From Streptomyces guryensis (GTDB lineage: Bacteria > Actinomycetota > Actinomycetes > Streptomycetales > Streptomycetaceae), in contig NZ_JAJSBI010000008.1 of the NCBI RefSeq assembly GCF_021261325.1, positions 248,001 to 312,000 of the forward strand: a DNA stretch of 64,000 nucleotides. Direction: 5' to 3'. Below are positions 9,117-18,119 of this stretch, piece after piece. The notes under the pieces were generated by a model. That model was not told where the DNA came from. It saw only the letters and a list, made by a program, of their open reading frames with translations, and ran no database searches. Each line of letters opens with the position of its first letter. Position 1 is the first letter of the stretch. The translations under genes were made by a program, and so were the position numbers.

Positions 9117-10115
9117 TCAGGCCGCCGCCTCGAAGCCCGTGTCGCGCGCCAGCTTCTTCAGCTCCAGCAGGGCGTGCTTCTCGATCTGCCGGATCCGCTC
9201 GCGGGTCAGACCGTGCTCCTTGCCGACCTCCGTCAGAGTGCGCTCGCGGCCGTCGTCGATGCCGTAGCGCATCTTGATGATGGACGCCGTGCGCGGGTCG
9301 AGGCGGCCGATGAGGTGGTCGAGTTCCTCGCTGCGGAGCAGGGTGAGGACGGACTGCTCGGGGGAGACCGCGGAGGTGTCCTCCAGCAGGTCGCCGAACT
9401 GGGTCTCGCCCTCGTCGTCCACCGCCATGTTCAGCGACACCGGGTCGCGGGCCCAGTCCAGGACGTCGATCACGCGGTCCGGGTTCGAGCCGAGCTCGGC
9501 GGCGATCTCCGCGGGCTCCGGGTCGCGGCCGTGCTCACGGTTGAACTCCCGCTGCACACGGCGGATCCGGCCCAGCTCCTCCACCAGGTGGACGGGCAGG
9601 CGGATGGTGCGCGACTGGTCCGCTATCGAGCGGGTGATCGCCTGCCGGATCCACCAGGTCGCGTACGTCGAGAACTTGAAGCCCTTGCGATAGTCGAACT
9701 TCTCGACCGCGCGCACCAGACCGGCATTGCCCTCCTGGATCAGGTCGAGCAGGGGCAGACCGCTGCGGGGGTAGCGCCGCGCCACGGCCACGACCAGGCG
9801 GAGGTTGGAGCGGATGAAGACGTCCTTGGCGCGCTCACTCTCGTCCACGAGGGTCTGAAGCTCCTCACGGGTGGCGTCGGCCTTGGAGTCCTCGAACCCG
9901 TCGAGAACCTGTCGCGCGAACACACCCGCCTCGATGGTCTGTGACAGCTCGACCTCCTTGGCGGCGTCGAGCAGCGGTGTGCGCGCGATCTCGTCGAGGT
10001 ACATGCCGACCAGGTCACGGTCGGCGATCTCGCCGGCGTGGGCGCGAACACTGCTTGCCGCGACGGCCGTCTCGCCGGTGGCGGACTTACGACGGGCGAC
10101 GGCACGGGTTGCCAT
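9117..10115 (-). CDS. hrdD: RNA polymerase principal-like sigma factor HrdD
   Basis: 332 residues, the same length I recall for S. coelicolor HrdD. Region 1.2 (GEIADRDLVGMYLDEIARTPLL) is near residue 30. Region 2 has NLRLVVAVARRYPRSGLPLLDLIQEGN, with the -10 recognition helix FKFSTYATWWIRQAI. Region 3 follows, and region 4.2 ends with LTEVGKEHGLTRERIRQIE. It lacks the long acidic N terminus of HrdB. The start ATG at 10115 has AAGGGAG upstream; the open frame continues further but without coding character. hrdD is dispensable in S. coelicolor. Synteny with the acetyltransferase, LigB dioxygenase, MarR and exporter genes supports orthology. Confidence 0.92.
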   Translation of the reverse strand: MATRAVARRKSATGETAVAASSVRAHAGEIADRDLVGMYLDEIARTPLLDAAKEVELSQTIEAGVFARQVLDGFEDSKADATREELQTLVDESERAKDVFIRSNLRLVVAVARRYPRSGLPLLDLIQEGNAGLVRAVEKFDYRKGFKFSTYATWWIRQAITRSIADQSRTIRLPVHLVEELGRIRRVQREFNREHGRDPEPAEIAAELGSNPDRVIDVLDWARDPVSLNMAVDDEGETQFGDLLEDTSAVSPEQSVLTLLRSEELDHLIGRLDPRTASIIKMRYGIDDGRERTLTEVGKEHGLTRERIRQIEKHALLELKKLARDTGFEAAA

Positions 10116-10220
10116 GCGTGCTCCCTTGCGATGGTGGGCTGGCGGGTGGTCCTTCAGACGCCGGGCACTCGCCTGCGAGTGCCGCTGAGCACTTTGGTCG
10201 GGTGCCCTGCATCCGATGGA

Positions 10221-10250
10221 AACAACGACTGGAATCCGGACAGAATTCCC
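10221..10250 (-). promoter_or_regulatory. SigR-type promoter of hrdD
   Basis: On the minus strand GGGAAT (10250-10245), exactly 18 bases, then GTTGTT (10226-10221). This fits the thiol-stress sigma-R consensus GGAAT-N18-GTT. Transcription would start about 98 bp before the hrdD ATG. The hrdD p1 promoter of S. coelicolor is known as a SigR target, so disulfide stress should induce this gene. Confidence 0.75.
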
Positions 10251-10310
10251 AACCCGCCCCTCGATTTTTCTGATCATGCAGTACCCTGTCCGGCCACAGT
10301 GGGAGGCCTG

Positions 10311-10829
10311 ATGGTGTCGGAGCGTACAGAGGTGCAGGTCAGACCGGGAGCCGAGGAGGACCTCACCGCTCTCACCGACATCTACAACCACTACGTACGT
10401 GAGACGCCCATCACATTCGACACTGCCGCCTTCACTCCGGAAGAGCGCCGCCCTTGGCTGCTCTCCCACCCTGTAGACGGGCCGCACCGGCTGATGGTTG
10501 CCACGGATGCGGACACACAGGAAATTCTGGGCTACGCCACATCCAGCCCTTATCGCGCGAAGGCGGCCTACGAGACGTCGGTCGAGGTCACGGTGTACGT
10601 GGCCCCGGACGCGGGCCGCCGCGGCATCGGCACGCTCCTGTACAAGGCACTCTTCGAGGCCCTGGCGGACGAGGACCTGCACCGCGCCTACGCGGGCATC
10701 GCCCAGCCCAACGAAGCGTCCACGCGGCTGCATGAAAGCTTCGGATTCCGGTACGTCGGCACATACCGGGAAGTGGGCCGGAAGTTCGGGCGCTACTGGG
10801 ACGTCGCCTGGTACGAGAAGGAGCTGTAG
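10311..10829 (+). CDS. GNAT N-acetyltransferase, phosphinothricin acetyltransferase-like
   Basis: 172 residues. It shows the acetyl-CoA binding core VEVTVYVAPDAGRRGIGTLLY (V-x-P then R-R-G-I-G) near residues 95-115 and the C-terminal RLHESFGF motif typical of the Pat/Bar group (N-acetyltransferases for phosphinothricin, methionine sulfoximine and similar). The ATG at 10311 has GGGAGG four bases upstream; a GTG at 10314 would have seven-base spacing and is equally possible. It is divergent from hrdD with about 195 bp between. Homologues beside hrdD have usually been called phosphinothricin acetyltransferase, but real substrates of most members are unknown. Confidence 0.85.
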   Translation: MVSERTEVQVRPGAEEDLTALTDIYNHYVRETPITFDTAAFTPEERRPWLLSHPVDGPHRLMVATDADTQEILGYATSSPYRAKAAYETSVEVTVYVAPDAGRRGIGTLLYKALFEALADEDLHRAYAGIAQPNEASTRLHESFGFRYVGTYREVGRKFGRYWDVAWYEKEL

Positions 10830-10851
10830 GCCCGCAAGGGTCCTGAGGCCT

Positions 10852-10896
10852 CAGTCGGACTTCGGGCCCCAGTCGGACTTCGGGCCCCAGTCGGAC
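10852..10896 (+). repeat. 18-bp tandem repeat in a convergent gap
   Basis: CAGTCGGACTTCGGGCCC occurs twice perfectly (10852, 10870) and a third time in part (10888). TCCTGAGG before and CCTCAGGT after could fold the block into a hairpin that ends both converging genes (acetyltransferase stop at 10829, dioxygenase stop at 10905). Confidence 0.75.
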
Positions 10897-10904
10897 CTCA
10901 GGTC

Positions 10905-11696
10905 TCAGCCGAACTGCACCGACCGCTTCGCCATCCCCATCCAGAACCCGTCGATCACCGACTTCTGCGCGTCCAGCTCGCCGGTGACCTCCGCCGCGCC
11001 CATGGTCACGAACAGCGGGGCGAAGTGCTCGGTACGCGGGTGGGCGTAACGGCCGGCCGGGGCCTTGTGGAGGAAGTCCAGCAGGCCGTCCCAGTCCCGG
11101 GCCTCCAGGGCCTTCCTGCCCCAGTCGTCGAACTCCGAGGACCAGCTCGGCACGCCCCCGCCCGTGTGCCGCAGCGCGGCCAGGTTGTGGGTGAAGAAGC
11201 CGGAGCCGACGATCAGCACGCCCTCGTCGCGCAGCGGCGCGAGCTTGCGGCCGATCTCCATCAGCCTCACCGGGTCGAGGGTCGGCATCGAGATCTGCAG
11301 GACCGGGATGTCGGCGGCGGGGAACATCTCGACGAGCGGGACGTAGGCGCCGTGGTCGAGGCCGCGGTCCGGGATGTCCTGCACGGGTATACCGGGAGCG
11401 CGCAGCAGCTTCCGTACGGACTCGGCCAGTTCGGGTGCGCCCGGGGCCTCGTACGTCACCCGGTAGTAGTGCTCGGGGAAGCCCCAGAAGTCGTAGACGA
11501 GCGGGACCGTCTGCACCGCGCCCAGCGCCAGCGGGGCCTCCTCCCAGTGGGCGGAGACCATGAGGATGGCCTTGGGGCGCGGCAGGTCGGCGGACCAGGC
11601 GGCGAGTTCGCCGGGCCAGATCGGGTCGTCCGCGAGCGGCGGGGCTCCGTGGCTGAGATAGAGGGCGGGCATGCGCTCCTGCGTGGCGGCGGACAT
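10905..11696 (-). CDS. LigB-family class III extradiol dioxygenase (DODA/YgiD type)
   Basis: 263 residues. Metal-ligand candidates: His16 in LYLSHGAPP, His50 in VSAHWEE and His115 in LDHGAYVPL, the pattern of the YgiD/4,5-DOPA dioxygenase group. These enzymes use Fe(II) or Zn to open catechol rings or bind related phenolics. The start was placed at the ATG preceding SAATQER because GGGAG lies about ten bases upstream; a 13-codon longer start reaches into the operator region. It is divergent from a MarR regulator, which likely controls it in response to a phenolic compound. Real substrate unknown. Confidence 0.88.
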   Translation of the reverse strand: MSAATQERMPALYLSHGAPPLADDPIWPGELAAWSADLPRPKAILMVSAHWEEAPLALGAVQTVPLVYDFWGFPEHYYRVTYEAPGAPELAESVRKLLRAPGIPVQDIPDRGLDHGAYVPLVEMFPAADIPVLQISMPTLDPVRLMEIGRKLAPLRDEGVLIVGSGFFTHNLAALRHTGGGVPSWSSEFDDWGRKALEARDWDGLLDFLHKAPAGRYAHPRTEHFAPLFVTMGAAEVTGELDAQKSVIDGFWMGMAKRSVQFG

Positions 11697-11714
11697 GACA
11701 GTGGCTCCCAATGC

Positions 11715-11728
11715 TTCAAATGCTTGAA
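11715..11728. promoter_or_regulatory. candidate MarR operator
   Basis: Inverted repeat TTCAA-ATGC-TTGAA, overlapped by a further TTGA-ATTC-TCAA, in the 106-bp gap between the divergent dioxygenase and MarR genes. Short AT-containing palindromes of this sort are typical MarR sites. Confidence 0.5.
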
Positions 11729-11802
11729 TTCTCAAACTCTCTGTTTCAGAGCATACGCCGCGTTTGTTTAATTTTCAAGGAGAGCTCTCGTACGATGGAT
11801 AC

Positions 11803-12342
11803 ATGAACACGGCACCCACATCCGCTGAAGAAGCGCGCGCGGCAGAGAAGCCCACCGAGGAGACCCGCTGGCTCAGCGACGACGAGCAGCGCGTCTGGCG
11901 CTCCTACCTGCACGCCACCACGCTCCTCGAAGACCATCTCGACCGCCAGCTCCAGCGGGACGCGGGCATGCCGCACATCTACTACGGACTGCTGGTCGGG
12001 CTCGCCGAGGCCCCGCGCCGGCGGCTGCGGATGACCGAGCTGGCCATGCAGTCGAAGATCACCCGTTCCCGTCTCTCGCACGCGATCGCGCGGCTGGAGA
12101 AGAACGGCTGGGTGCGGCGCGAGGACTGCCCCTCCGACAAGCGGGGGCAGTTCGCGGTGCTGACGGACGCGGGCGCCGAGGTGCTCGGGCGGACCGCTCC
12201 GGGCCATGTGACAGCCGTTCGGCAGGCCGTGTTCGAACGGCTCACCCCCGAACAGCAGGAGACCCTCGGCGAGATCATGCAGATCGTCGCCGAGGGCCTC
12301 CAGCCCGCCGACGCGGGCGCGGACCTGCCCTGGCTCCGCTGA
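11803..12342 (+). CDS. MarR-family transcriptional regulator
   Basis: 179 residues. The winged helix spans about residues 70-130: LRMTELAMQSKITRSRLSHAIARLEKNGWV is helix-turn-helix plus wing, followed by the usual D-x-R-like wing EDCPSDKRGQFAVLTDAG. The N-terminal 35 residues are polar and Ala/Glu rich. The ATG at 11803 was preferred over a start 13 codons earlier because the earlier one lies inside the promoter region. It is divergent from the LigB dioxygenase and convergent with the following DHA2 exporter. Autoregulation together with control of the dioxygenase is the simple prediction. Confidence 0.88.
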   Translation: MNTAPTSAEEARAAEKPTEETRWLSDDEQRVWRSYLHATTLLEDHLDRQLQRDAGMPHIYYGLLVGLAEAPRRRLRMTELAMQSKITRSRLSHAIARLEKNGWVRREDCPSDKRGQFAVLTDAGAEVLGRTAPGHVTAVRQAVFERLTPEQQETLGEIMQIVAEGLQPADAGADLPWLR

Positions 12343-12467
12343 GCCGCTCACTCAGGGAAACCAGGGCAGGCAGGCCCTGTCGGGCCCGGGAGTCGTACGC
12401 GGGAGGCGTCCCCTTCCTCCTGCGTACGGATGGTGCCGAAGGGGGTACCGCCGGGCGGCGGTCGCCG

Positions 12468-14009
12468 TCAGTGGGCGACCACCGGGACGGCCAGCTCGTC
12501 CTCGACGCCCTCCGCCGAGCCCGACACCGTGGTCGAGCCGGGACCGCCGGCGGTGACGAGGGTCACGACGATCGCGGAGGCCAGCACCAGCATGCCGACG
12601 GCGAACCAGATCGCGTTGGTGTAGCCGTGCACCGCGCCCTGCATCTGGACCAGCTGCGCCTGCGGCTTGGAGGTCGCGGTCGCGATGTGGTCCTTGATGT
12701 ACGACGTCGTCGCGGACGCGGCGATCGTGTTCAGCAGGGCCGTACCGATCGCGCCGCCCACCTGCTGCGAGGTGTTGACCATCGCGGAGGCCACACCGGC
12801 GTCCCGGGGCTCGACGCCCAGGGTGGCCAGGGACATGGCGGGCATGAACGCCGTACCCATGCCGAGGCCGAGCAGCAGCATCGCCGGCAGGATGAGCGAG
12901 GCGTACGACGAGCCGATCTCCAGCTGGGTCAGGAACAGCATGCCGCCGGACGCGACCAGGAAGCCGGGGCCCATCAGCAGCCGGGCCGGGACCCGGGTCA
13001 TCAGCCGGGCGCCGATCTGGGTGGAGCCGACCATCATGCCCGCGATCATCGGCAGGAAGGCGAAACCGGTCTTGATCGGCGAGAAGCCCTTGATGACCTG
13101 CAGGTAGTAGGTCAGGAAGAGGAACGTGCCGAACATCGCGATGATCGCGATACCGAGCGAGAGGTAGATACCACCGCGGTTGCGGTCGGTCACCACGCGC
13201 AGCGGCAGCAGCGGCGCCTTGACCTTCGCCTCGGTGACCACGAAGGCGATCAGCAGGACGGCCGACGCGACGAACAGGGAGACGGTGGTGGTGTCGCCCC
13301 AGCCGTCGGACTCGGCGCGGGTGAAGCCGTAGACCAGCGAGACCAGGCCGAGGGTGGACAGGAGCACGCCCGGGATGTCGAGCGGGTTGCGGTTGCGGCC
13401 GCCCTCCGGCTCACGGATGACGAAGTACGCGCCGAGCGCGGCGATCACGGCGAACGGGATGTTCACGAAGAACGTCCAGCGCCAGTCCAGGTACTCGGTG
13501 AGCACGCCGCCGAGGATGAAGCCGACGGCGCCACCGCCACCGGCGATCGCACCGTAGATGCCGAACGCCTTGGCGCGCTCCTTGGCGTCCGTGAACATCA
13601 CGGCGAGCAGGGAGAGCGCGGCGGGCGCGAGCAGCGCGCCGAAGACGCCCTGCAGGGCACGGGCGCCGAACATCATGGCGCCGGTGGTGGCCGCTCCGCC
13701 CAGCGCGGAGGCGGCGGCGAAGCCGGTCAGACCGATGACGAAGGCGCGCTTGCGGCCCCACAGGTCGGCGATCCGGCCGCCGAACAGGAGCAGACCGCCG
13801 AAGGCGAGGGCGTAGGCCGTGACGACCCACTGCCGGTTGCCGTCCGAGATGCCCAGGTCGGTCTGGGCGGACGGCAGGGCGATGTTCACGATGGTCGCGT
13901 CGAGCACGACCATCAGCTGGGCGAGCGCTATGAAGACCAGCGCTTTCCAGCGATTGGCGTCGCCGGTGTTCTCGACGGCGCCTGGAGCCTTTGAGGCTGT
14001 TGCAGACAT
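12468..14009 (-). CDS. MFS drug exporter, DHA2 family
   Basis: 513 residues, 14-helix multidrug pump. Helix 1 holds MVVLDATIVNIALPSAQTDL (the LDxTIVNVALP motif of DHA2), motif A reads GGRIADLWGRKRAFVIG, and helix 5 has GGGGAVGFILGGVLTE. It lies downstream of, and on the same strand as, a TetR gene (111 bp gap), so the pair is probably one transcriptional unit or a repressor and its target. The start is the ATG of MSATASK; a GTG four codons earlier is an alternative. This is the second DHA2 pump in 8 kb and is not a close copy of the first. Substrate unknown. Confidence 0.9.
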   Translation of the reverse strand: MSATASKAPGAVENTGDANRWKALVFIALAQLMVVLDATIVNIALPSAQTDLGISDGNRQWVVTAYALAFGGLLLFGGRIADLWGRKRAFVIGLTGFAAASALGGAATTGAMMFGARALQGVFGALLAPAALSLLAVMFTDAKERAKAFGIYGAIAGGGGAVGFILGGVLTEYLDWRWTFFVNIPFAVIAALGAYFVIREPEGGRNRNPLDIPGVLLSTLGLVSLVYGFTRAESDGWGDTTTVSLFVASAVLLIAFVVTEAKVKAPLLPLRVVTDRNRGGIYLSLGIAIIAMFGTFLFLTYYLQVIKGFSPIKTGFAFLPMIAGMMVGSTQIGARLMTRVPARLLMGPGFLVASGGMLFLTQLEIGSSYASLILPAMLLLGLGMGTAFMPAMSLATLGVEPRDAGVASAMVNTSQQVGGAIGTALLNTIAASATTSYIKDHIATATSKPQAQLVQMQGAVHGYTNAIWFAVGMLVLASAIVVTLVTAGGPGSTTVSGSAEGVEDELAVPVVAH

Positions 14010-14120
14010 GGGGGTACCCACTTCGGGACTTCGTGACGGAAAAGGTGTCGTGACGGGGACGGCTCGCCTACCGAGACGGCCGGTGAGTTTCGTGAGTGTC
14101 GACTCTCCTGGAGTCCTGAA

Positions 14121-14783
14121 CTAATCGGTGCAGGGCCGGCGCAGATCCTCCACGGTCACGGCTGCACCCGGCAGGACGGAGTGGGCCGGGACCCGCAGTC
14201 CGTCCAGGAACAGCTGCAGATGGCGGTGTACGAAGCGGTCGTTGACGACGCAGTCGGTGCCGGCCGGGGGCCGGCTGAGCTGCGCCACGACGATCATGAG
14301 GTCGCCGACGCCCACGTCCGGGCGGAGCTGTCCGGCCTGCTTGGCGCGGTCCATCAGCTCCTCGACGAACTCCTCGACCCGCTTGCGGGCCGCCTCCAGG
14401 TCGGGGTGGTTCTGGTCGAAGGTGGTCTGGATCATCGGGCACAGCGCGCTGATCCGCTCGTCGGCGGCGGTGTGCACAAAGCGCTCCAGTGCCTCGAAGG
14501 CGTCCCCGGTCTCGGCGAGCGCGAGCTCGGCCGCCTCCGACGTCCGGTCCATGACGGAGCAGACGACCTCGCGGACGAGTGCGTCGCGGTCGGGGAAGTT
14601 GCGGTACACCGTGGCGTTGCCCACGCCGGCCCGGCGGGCGATCTCGTCGAGCGGCACATCGGGGCCGAACTCGGTGAACATCTCCCGGGCGGCGGCGACG
14701 ATCCGCTCCCGGTTGCGCAGGGCGTCGGCGCGCGGCCGGGTCACCTTGCGCTGCGCGGGCTCGGCGGTCGTCGTGGCGGTCAC
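14121..14783 (-). CDS. TetR-family repressor
   Basis: 220 residues. The N-terminal DNA-binding domain covers residues 20-66 (RERIVAAAREMFTEFG, then VPLDEIARRAGVGNATVYRNF), which is canonical TetR. The C-terminal ligand domain is of the TetR_C group common in Streptomyces exporter repressors. Two matching palindromes lie just upstream of the start, so autoregulation is likely, with the downstream DHA2 pump as co-regulated target. Confidence 0.92.
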   Translation of the reverse strand: MTATTTAEPAQRKVTRPRADALRNRERIVAAAREMFTEFGPDVPLDEIARRAGVGNATVYRNFPDRDALVREVVCSVMDRTSEAAELALAETGDAFEALERFVHTAADERISALCPMIQTTFDQNHPDLEAARKRVEEFVEELMDRAKQAGQLRPDVGVGDLMIVVAQLSRPPAGTDCVVNDRFVHRHLQLFLDGLRVPAHSVLPGAAVTVEDLRRPCTD

Positions 14784-14816
14784 GGCGTACTCCTCGTTGG
14801 TGGTGCTGCTGCGATC

Positions 14817-14873
14817 CGGGGAAGGACTCCCCGTTTCGCTCGGACACCTGACTAAACGGGGAGACGCTCCCCG
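14817..14873. promoter_or_regulatory. twin TetR operators
   Basis: Two 17-bp palindromes of the same form CGGGGA-N5-TCCCCG at 14817-14833 and 14857-14873, centres 40 bp apart (about four helical turns), directly upstream of the tetR start at 14783. Identical arms and regular spacing make this a convincing autoregulatory site pair. Confidence 0.75.
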
Positions 14874-15040
14874 CTTATTTCAGGTTGACGGAGAGATTTG
14901 ATGTGACCTGAGTCACATGTCCGTCTCGTCGAAACCCCACGTTCGGGCTCCTCCAGCGCGCGCCCGCGCATCCCCCGAATCAGGGTGATCGAAAGGGCGC
15001 AGTCCGATGCCGCCGGCTGCCATGGACGAAGGACGCGTGC

Positions 15041-16327
15041 ATGCAGCTCTGCCGTCGGATACGTCCGCGCCGCGCGGCCGCCCTCGCGTCCGTGACCGTG
15101 CTGACCTTCGCGGTCAGCACCTCGGCAGGCACCGGACATCTGACGGCGCGTTCCGCGACGGCCGGGGCGGGCCCGATCGCACCGGCCCGCACCGCCATGC
15201 TCGACCCCTGCATGATCAGAGGGGGTCATGCCATCCAGCTGTCGGAGGGCGTTCCGACCGGCACCGGCTACTCCCGCTCCACGGGCACCGTCCACGCCCT
15301 GACCCTGATGGTCGACTTCTCCGACGCACCCGGCCCCGGCAACGCGCTCGACCGCTTCCGCGAGTTCTTCCCGAAGACCCGCCAGTGGTTCCGCACCGCC
15401 TCCTACGGCCGCCTGGACTACCGCCCCGAGACCCCGATCCCGCACTGGCTGCGCATGCCGAAGCCGTTCAAGGCGTACGGCATAGAGCGCGGCGCCCCCT
15501 TCGACTCCGGCTACCGCGAGCTCGTCCAGGACATCGTGAGCGCCGCCGACCCCAAGGTGAACTTCCAGGAGTACGACTTCCTCAACGTGCTGGTGACGCC
15601 CAACGCCGGCCCCTCCGCCCTGGACACGGTCCTGTCGGTGACCTTCGCCGGCAACACGGAGGCACCGGTCGCCGACGGCGTCCCCGTGGCCAACGCCTCC
15701 TTCGTCTACTCCCGCCAGGACGACGGCTCCGGCTCCTACGGCAGGACCGGCTACCGGGTGCTGCCGCACGAGAACGGCCATGTCTTCGGCCTCCCCGACC
15801 TCTACACCCAGGCGGGCGGCGGCGCGGTCGGGCACTGGGACATCATGAGCGAGGACTGGGGGGCCAACAACGACCTGCTCGGCTGGCACAAGTGGAAGCT
15901 CGGCTGGCTGGACCCGTCGCAGGTCAGCTGCGCCGCACGGCACGGCACCACGGAGCAGAGGCTGACGCCGCTGGAACGCGCGGGCGGCCCGAAACTGGTC
16001 TTCGTGCCGATCACCAGCCGCACCGGGTACGCCGTGGAGGTACGCACCCACGCGGGCAACGACGAGGCCGTGTGCCGCCCGGGCGTACTGATCTACAAGG
16101 TGGACGCGAGCGTGGACACCGGCATGGGACCGGTGAAGGTCTACGACTCCCGGCGCGACAGCGGCGGCTGCACCCGCAGCCCCAACGTCCAGGCGGAACT
16201 CTCGGACGCCCCCTTCACCCCCGGCGAGGTCTTCAAGGACCCGAAGCGGGGGATCCGGATCGCGGTGGCGGGCACGGAGGGGTCAGGAAACTCGCGCAGC
16301 TACCGGGTGCTGGTGACTCGGCGGTGA
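15041..16327 (+). CDS. secreted M6-family zinc metalloprotease
   Basis: 428 residues. The N terminus is Arg rich followed by a hydrophobic stretch ending near STSAGTG, a Sec-type signal. The zinc site is LPHENGHVFGLPDLY at about residues 245-260, i.e. HExxHxxGxxD, the M6 (immune inhibitor A-like) signature. A downstream GHWDIMSEDWG gives the Met-turn. The C-terminal half, with conserved Cys residues, is the usual beta-rich M6 extension. The ATG at 15041 has GAAGGACG just upstream. It is flanked by a divergent TetR and a following IclR gene. A role in extracellular protein degradation is expected from the family. Confidence 0.88.
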   Translation: MQLCRRIRPRRAAALASVTVLTFAVSTSAGTGHLTARSATAGAGPIAPARTAMLDPCMIRGGHAIQLSEGVPTGTGYSRSTGTVHALTLMVDFSDAPGPGNALDRFREFFPKTRQWFRTASYGRLDYRPETPIPHWLRMPKPFKAYGIERGAPFDSGYRELVQDIVSAADPKVNFQEYDFLNVLVTPNAGPSALDTVLSVTFAGNTEAPVADGVPVANASFVYSRQDDGSGSYGRTGYRVLPHENGHVFGLPDLYTQAGGGAVGHWDIMSEDWGANNDLLGWHKWKLGWLDPSQVSCAARHGTTEQRLTPLERAGGPKLVFVPITSRTGYAVEVRTHAGNDEAVCRPGVLIYKVDASVDTGMGPVKVYDSRRDSGGCTRSPNVQAELSDAPFTPGEVFKDPKRGIRIAVAGTEGSGNSRSYRVLVTRR

Positions 16328-16448
16328 GGGGCCCGGAGTGACTGGGCGGGCAGCCAGGGGTGAAGGTGAAGCGGTGACGAGCCTGGAGTGAAGGTGCCTG
16401 GTCTCCGCATTACGGTGGGCGTGCCCCGACCGCCGTACCGGAGACCCG

Positions 16449-18119
16449 ATGCCCGCGAAGCCCACGATGGACACCGACGACGCTTCTTCCGTCGTACCGG
16501 CCGAGGCGGTCGCGCCACTCATCCGTGGGGTCGCCGTGCTGCGAGGGCTGACCGAGGCCGGCGGTTCGCTGAGCCCGAGCGCCCTGGAACGGACCACGGG
16601 CCTCGCCCGCTCCACGGTCGACCGGATCACCGCCACCCTCGCGCGCATGGGGTACGTCCGCCTCGACGGCCGTGACGTGATCCTGGCCCCCCGCCTGATG
16701 GAACTGGGCAACGCCTACCTCGCCGCCCTGCACCTGCCCGCCCTGCTGGACGCACGCGCCGACGCACTCGCCGACGAACTGGACGAATCCGTGTCCCTGG
16801 CGGTCGCCGACCGCGACGGCATCCGCTTCATCCATCAGGCCACCCGCCGCCGCGCGATGTCCCTGAGCTTCCGCATCGGCGACCTGCTGCCGGCCGAACG
16901 CACCGCGCCGGGTGCCCTGTTCGCGAGGGAGTGGACAAAGAACGACTGGCGGGAATGGCGGCAGCGCAGGGCGGCGGACCGGGAAGATGCGCTCTTCCCT
17001 GCGGTACCCCCAGTCCAACACCCCACCCCGGACGAGGACTTCGAGCAGCGGGTGGCCGAATCGACCGCGGCCGGCTGGGCGTTGGACGACCAGCTGATCG
17101 AACCGGGCCTGGTGGCGGTGTCCGTCCCCGTACGGGACCCGCACACCGGCCGAATCGTCTGCGCGGCGAACGTGGTGAGCCACACCAGCCGCCACACCGC
17201 GACGGACCTGCGCGACACCCTGCTCCCCCGGCTGCGGGTGGCGGTACGAACGATGGAGGGCGACCTGCGCGAGCAACCGCCCGCCGCGCCGTCCGCCGCC
17301 CCCTCGGGCCTCGCGACCTGGACCGGCGCGTCGAAGCAGGAACTGGGCAGGGAGTTCGTCGAGTCCCTGGCACGCGGCCTGACGGTCCTGACGGCCTTCG
17401 GCGAGGGCCGCGCCGCCCTGACCCTGACAGAGGTGGCGAAGGCGACGGGCCTGGCCCGCGCGACGGCCCGCCGAGCCCTGATCACCTACGAACACCTCGG
17501 CCTGGTCCACGCACAGGACCGCACCTTCACCCTGACCCCCCGCGTCCTGTCCCTCGGCTTCCCGCCCCTCTCCCGCACGTCCCTCCCGGAGATCGCGGCC
17601 CCGCACATGGCCGAACTGGCCCAGCGGGTCCAAGAGTCGACGTCCCTGGCCGTACTGTCGGGCGAGGACATCCAGTACACGGCCCGGGTCGCCACGAGCC
17701 GCATCATGAGCGTGAACATCACGGTGGGGACGCGGCTCCCGGCATACGCGACCTCGATGGGCCGCGTGCTGCTGTCGGACCTCCCCCCGGCGGAGCGCCC
17801 CCTCCCCCACCCCCTCCTGCCCCTCACCCCCCATACGCTGACCGACCCGGAGGCCCTCACCCGCCTCCTCGCCGAGGTCCGGTCCCAGGGTCATGCCCTG
17901 GTCGACGAGGAACTGGAGGAGGGCCTGCGCTCCCTCGCGGTCCCGGTCCGCGACCGCACGGGCCGAGCGGTCGCCGCCCTGAACGTCGCCATGCACGCGG
18001 CCCGCCACACGCCCGAGGAGTGCGAACGGGACATCCTGCCCCACCTCCGCACCACGGCGACCCGCATCGAGCAGGACCTCCACGTGGCAGGCCGCTTCAC
18101 CCGAGTACCGACGACCTGA
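16449..18119 (+). CDS. double-length IclR regulator (two complete IclR modules)
   Basis: 556 residues, about twice the IclR length. Module 1 (about 20-275) and module 2 (about 300-545) each have a winged helix (SPSALERTTGLARSTVDRI; LTEVAKATGLARATARRAL) followed by an effector domain with the same landmarks (ESVSLAVADRDGIRF and ESTSLAVLSGEDIQY; GWALDDQLIEPGLVAVSVPV and GHALVDEELEEGLRSLAVPV). The second copy matches the PcaU/PobR group of aromatic-catabolism regulators. The first has extra sequence in its effector domain. The join is an Ala/Pro/Ser linker. A single polypeptide could mimic an IclR dimer. Confidence 0.88.
   Translation: MPAKPTMDTDDASSVVPAEAVAPLIRGVAVLRGLTEAGGSLSPSALERTTGLARSTVDRITATLARMGYVRLDGRDVILAPRLMELGNAYLAALHLPALLDARADALADELDESVSLAVADRDGIRFIHQATRRRAMSLSFRIGDLLPAERTAPGALFAREWTKNDWREWRQRRAADREDALFPAVPPVQHPTPDEDFEQRVAESTAAGWALDDQLIEPGLVAVSVPVRDPHTGRIVCAANVVSHTSRHTATDLRDTLLPRLRVAVRTMEGDLREQPPAAPSAAPSGLATWTGASKQELGREFVESLARGLTVLTAFGEGRAALTLTEVAKATGLARATARRALITYEHLGLVHAQDRTFTLTPRVLSLGFPPLSRTSLPEIAAPHMAELAQRVQESTSLAVLSGEDIQYTARVATSRIMSVNITVGTRLPAYATSMGRVLLSDLPPAERPLPHPLLPLTPHTLTDPEALTRLLAEVRSQGHALVDEELEEGLRSLAVPVRDRTGRAVAALNVAMHAARHTPEECERDILPHLRTTATRIEQDLHVAGRFTRVPTT

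Noticed and set aside
10038..10310. 91-codon N-terminal extension of the GNAT protein
   Set aside because: It overlaps the hrdD gene and its promoter; a good ribosome site precedes the ATG at 10311.
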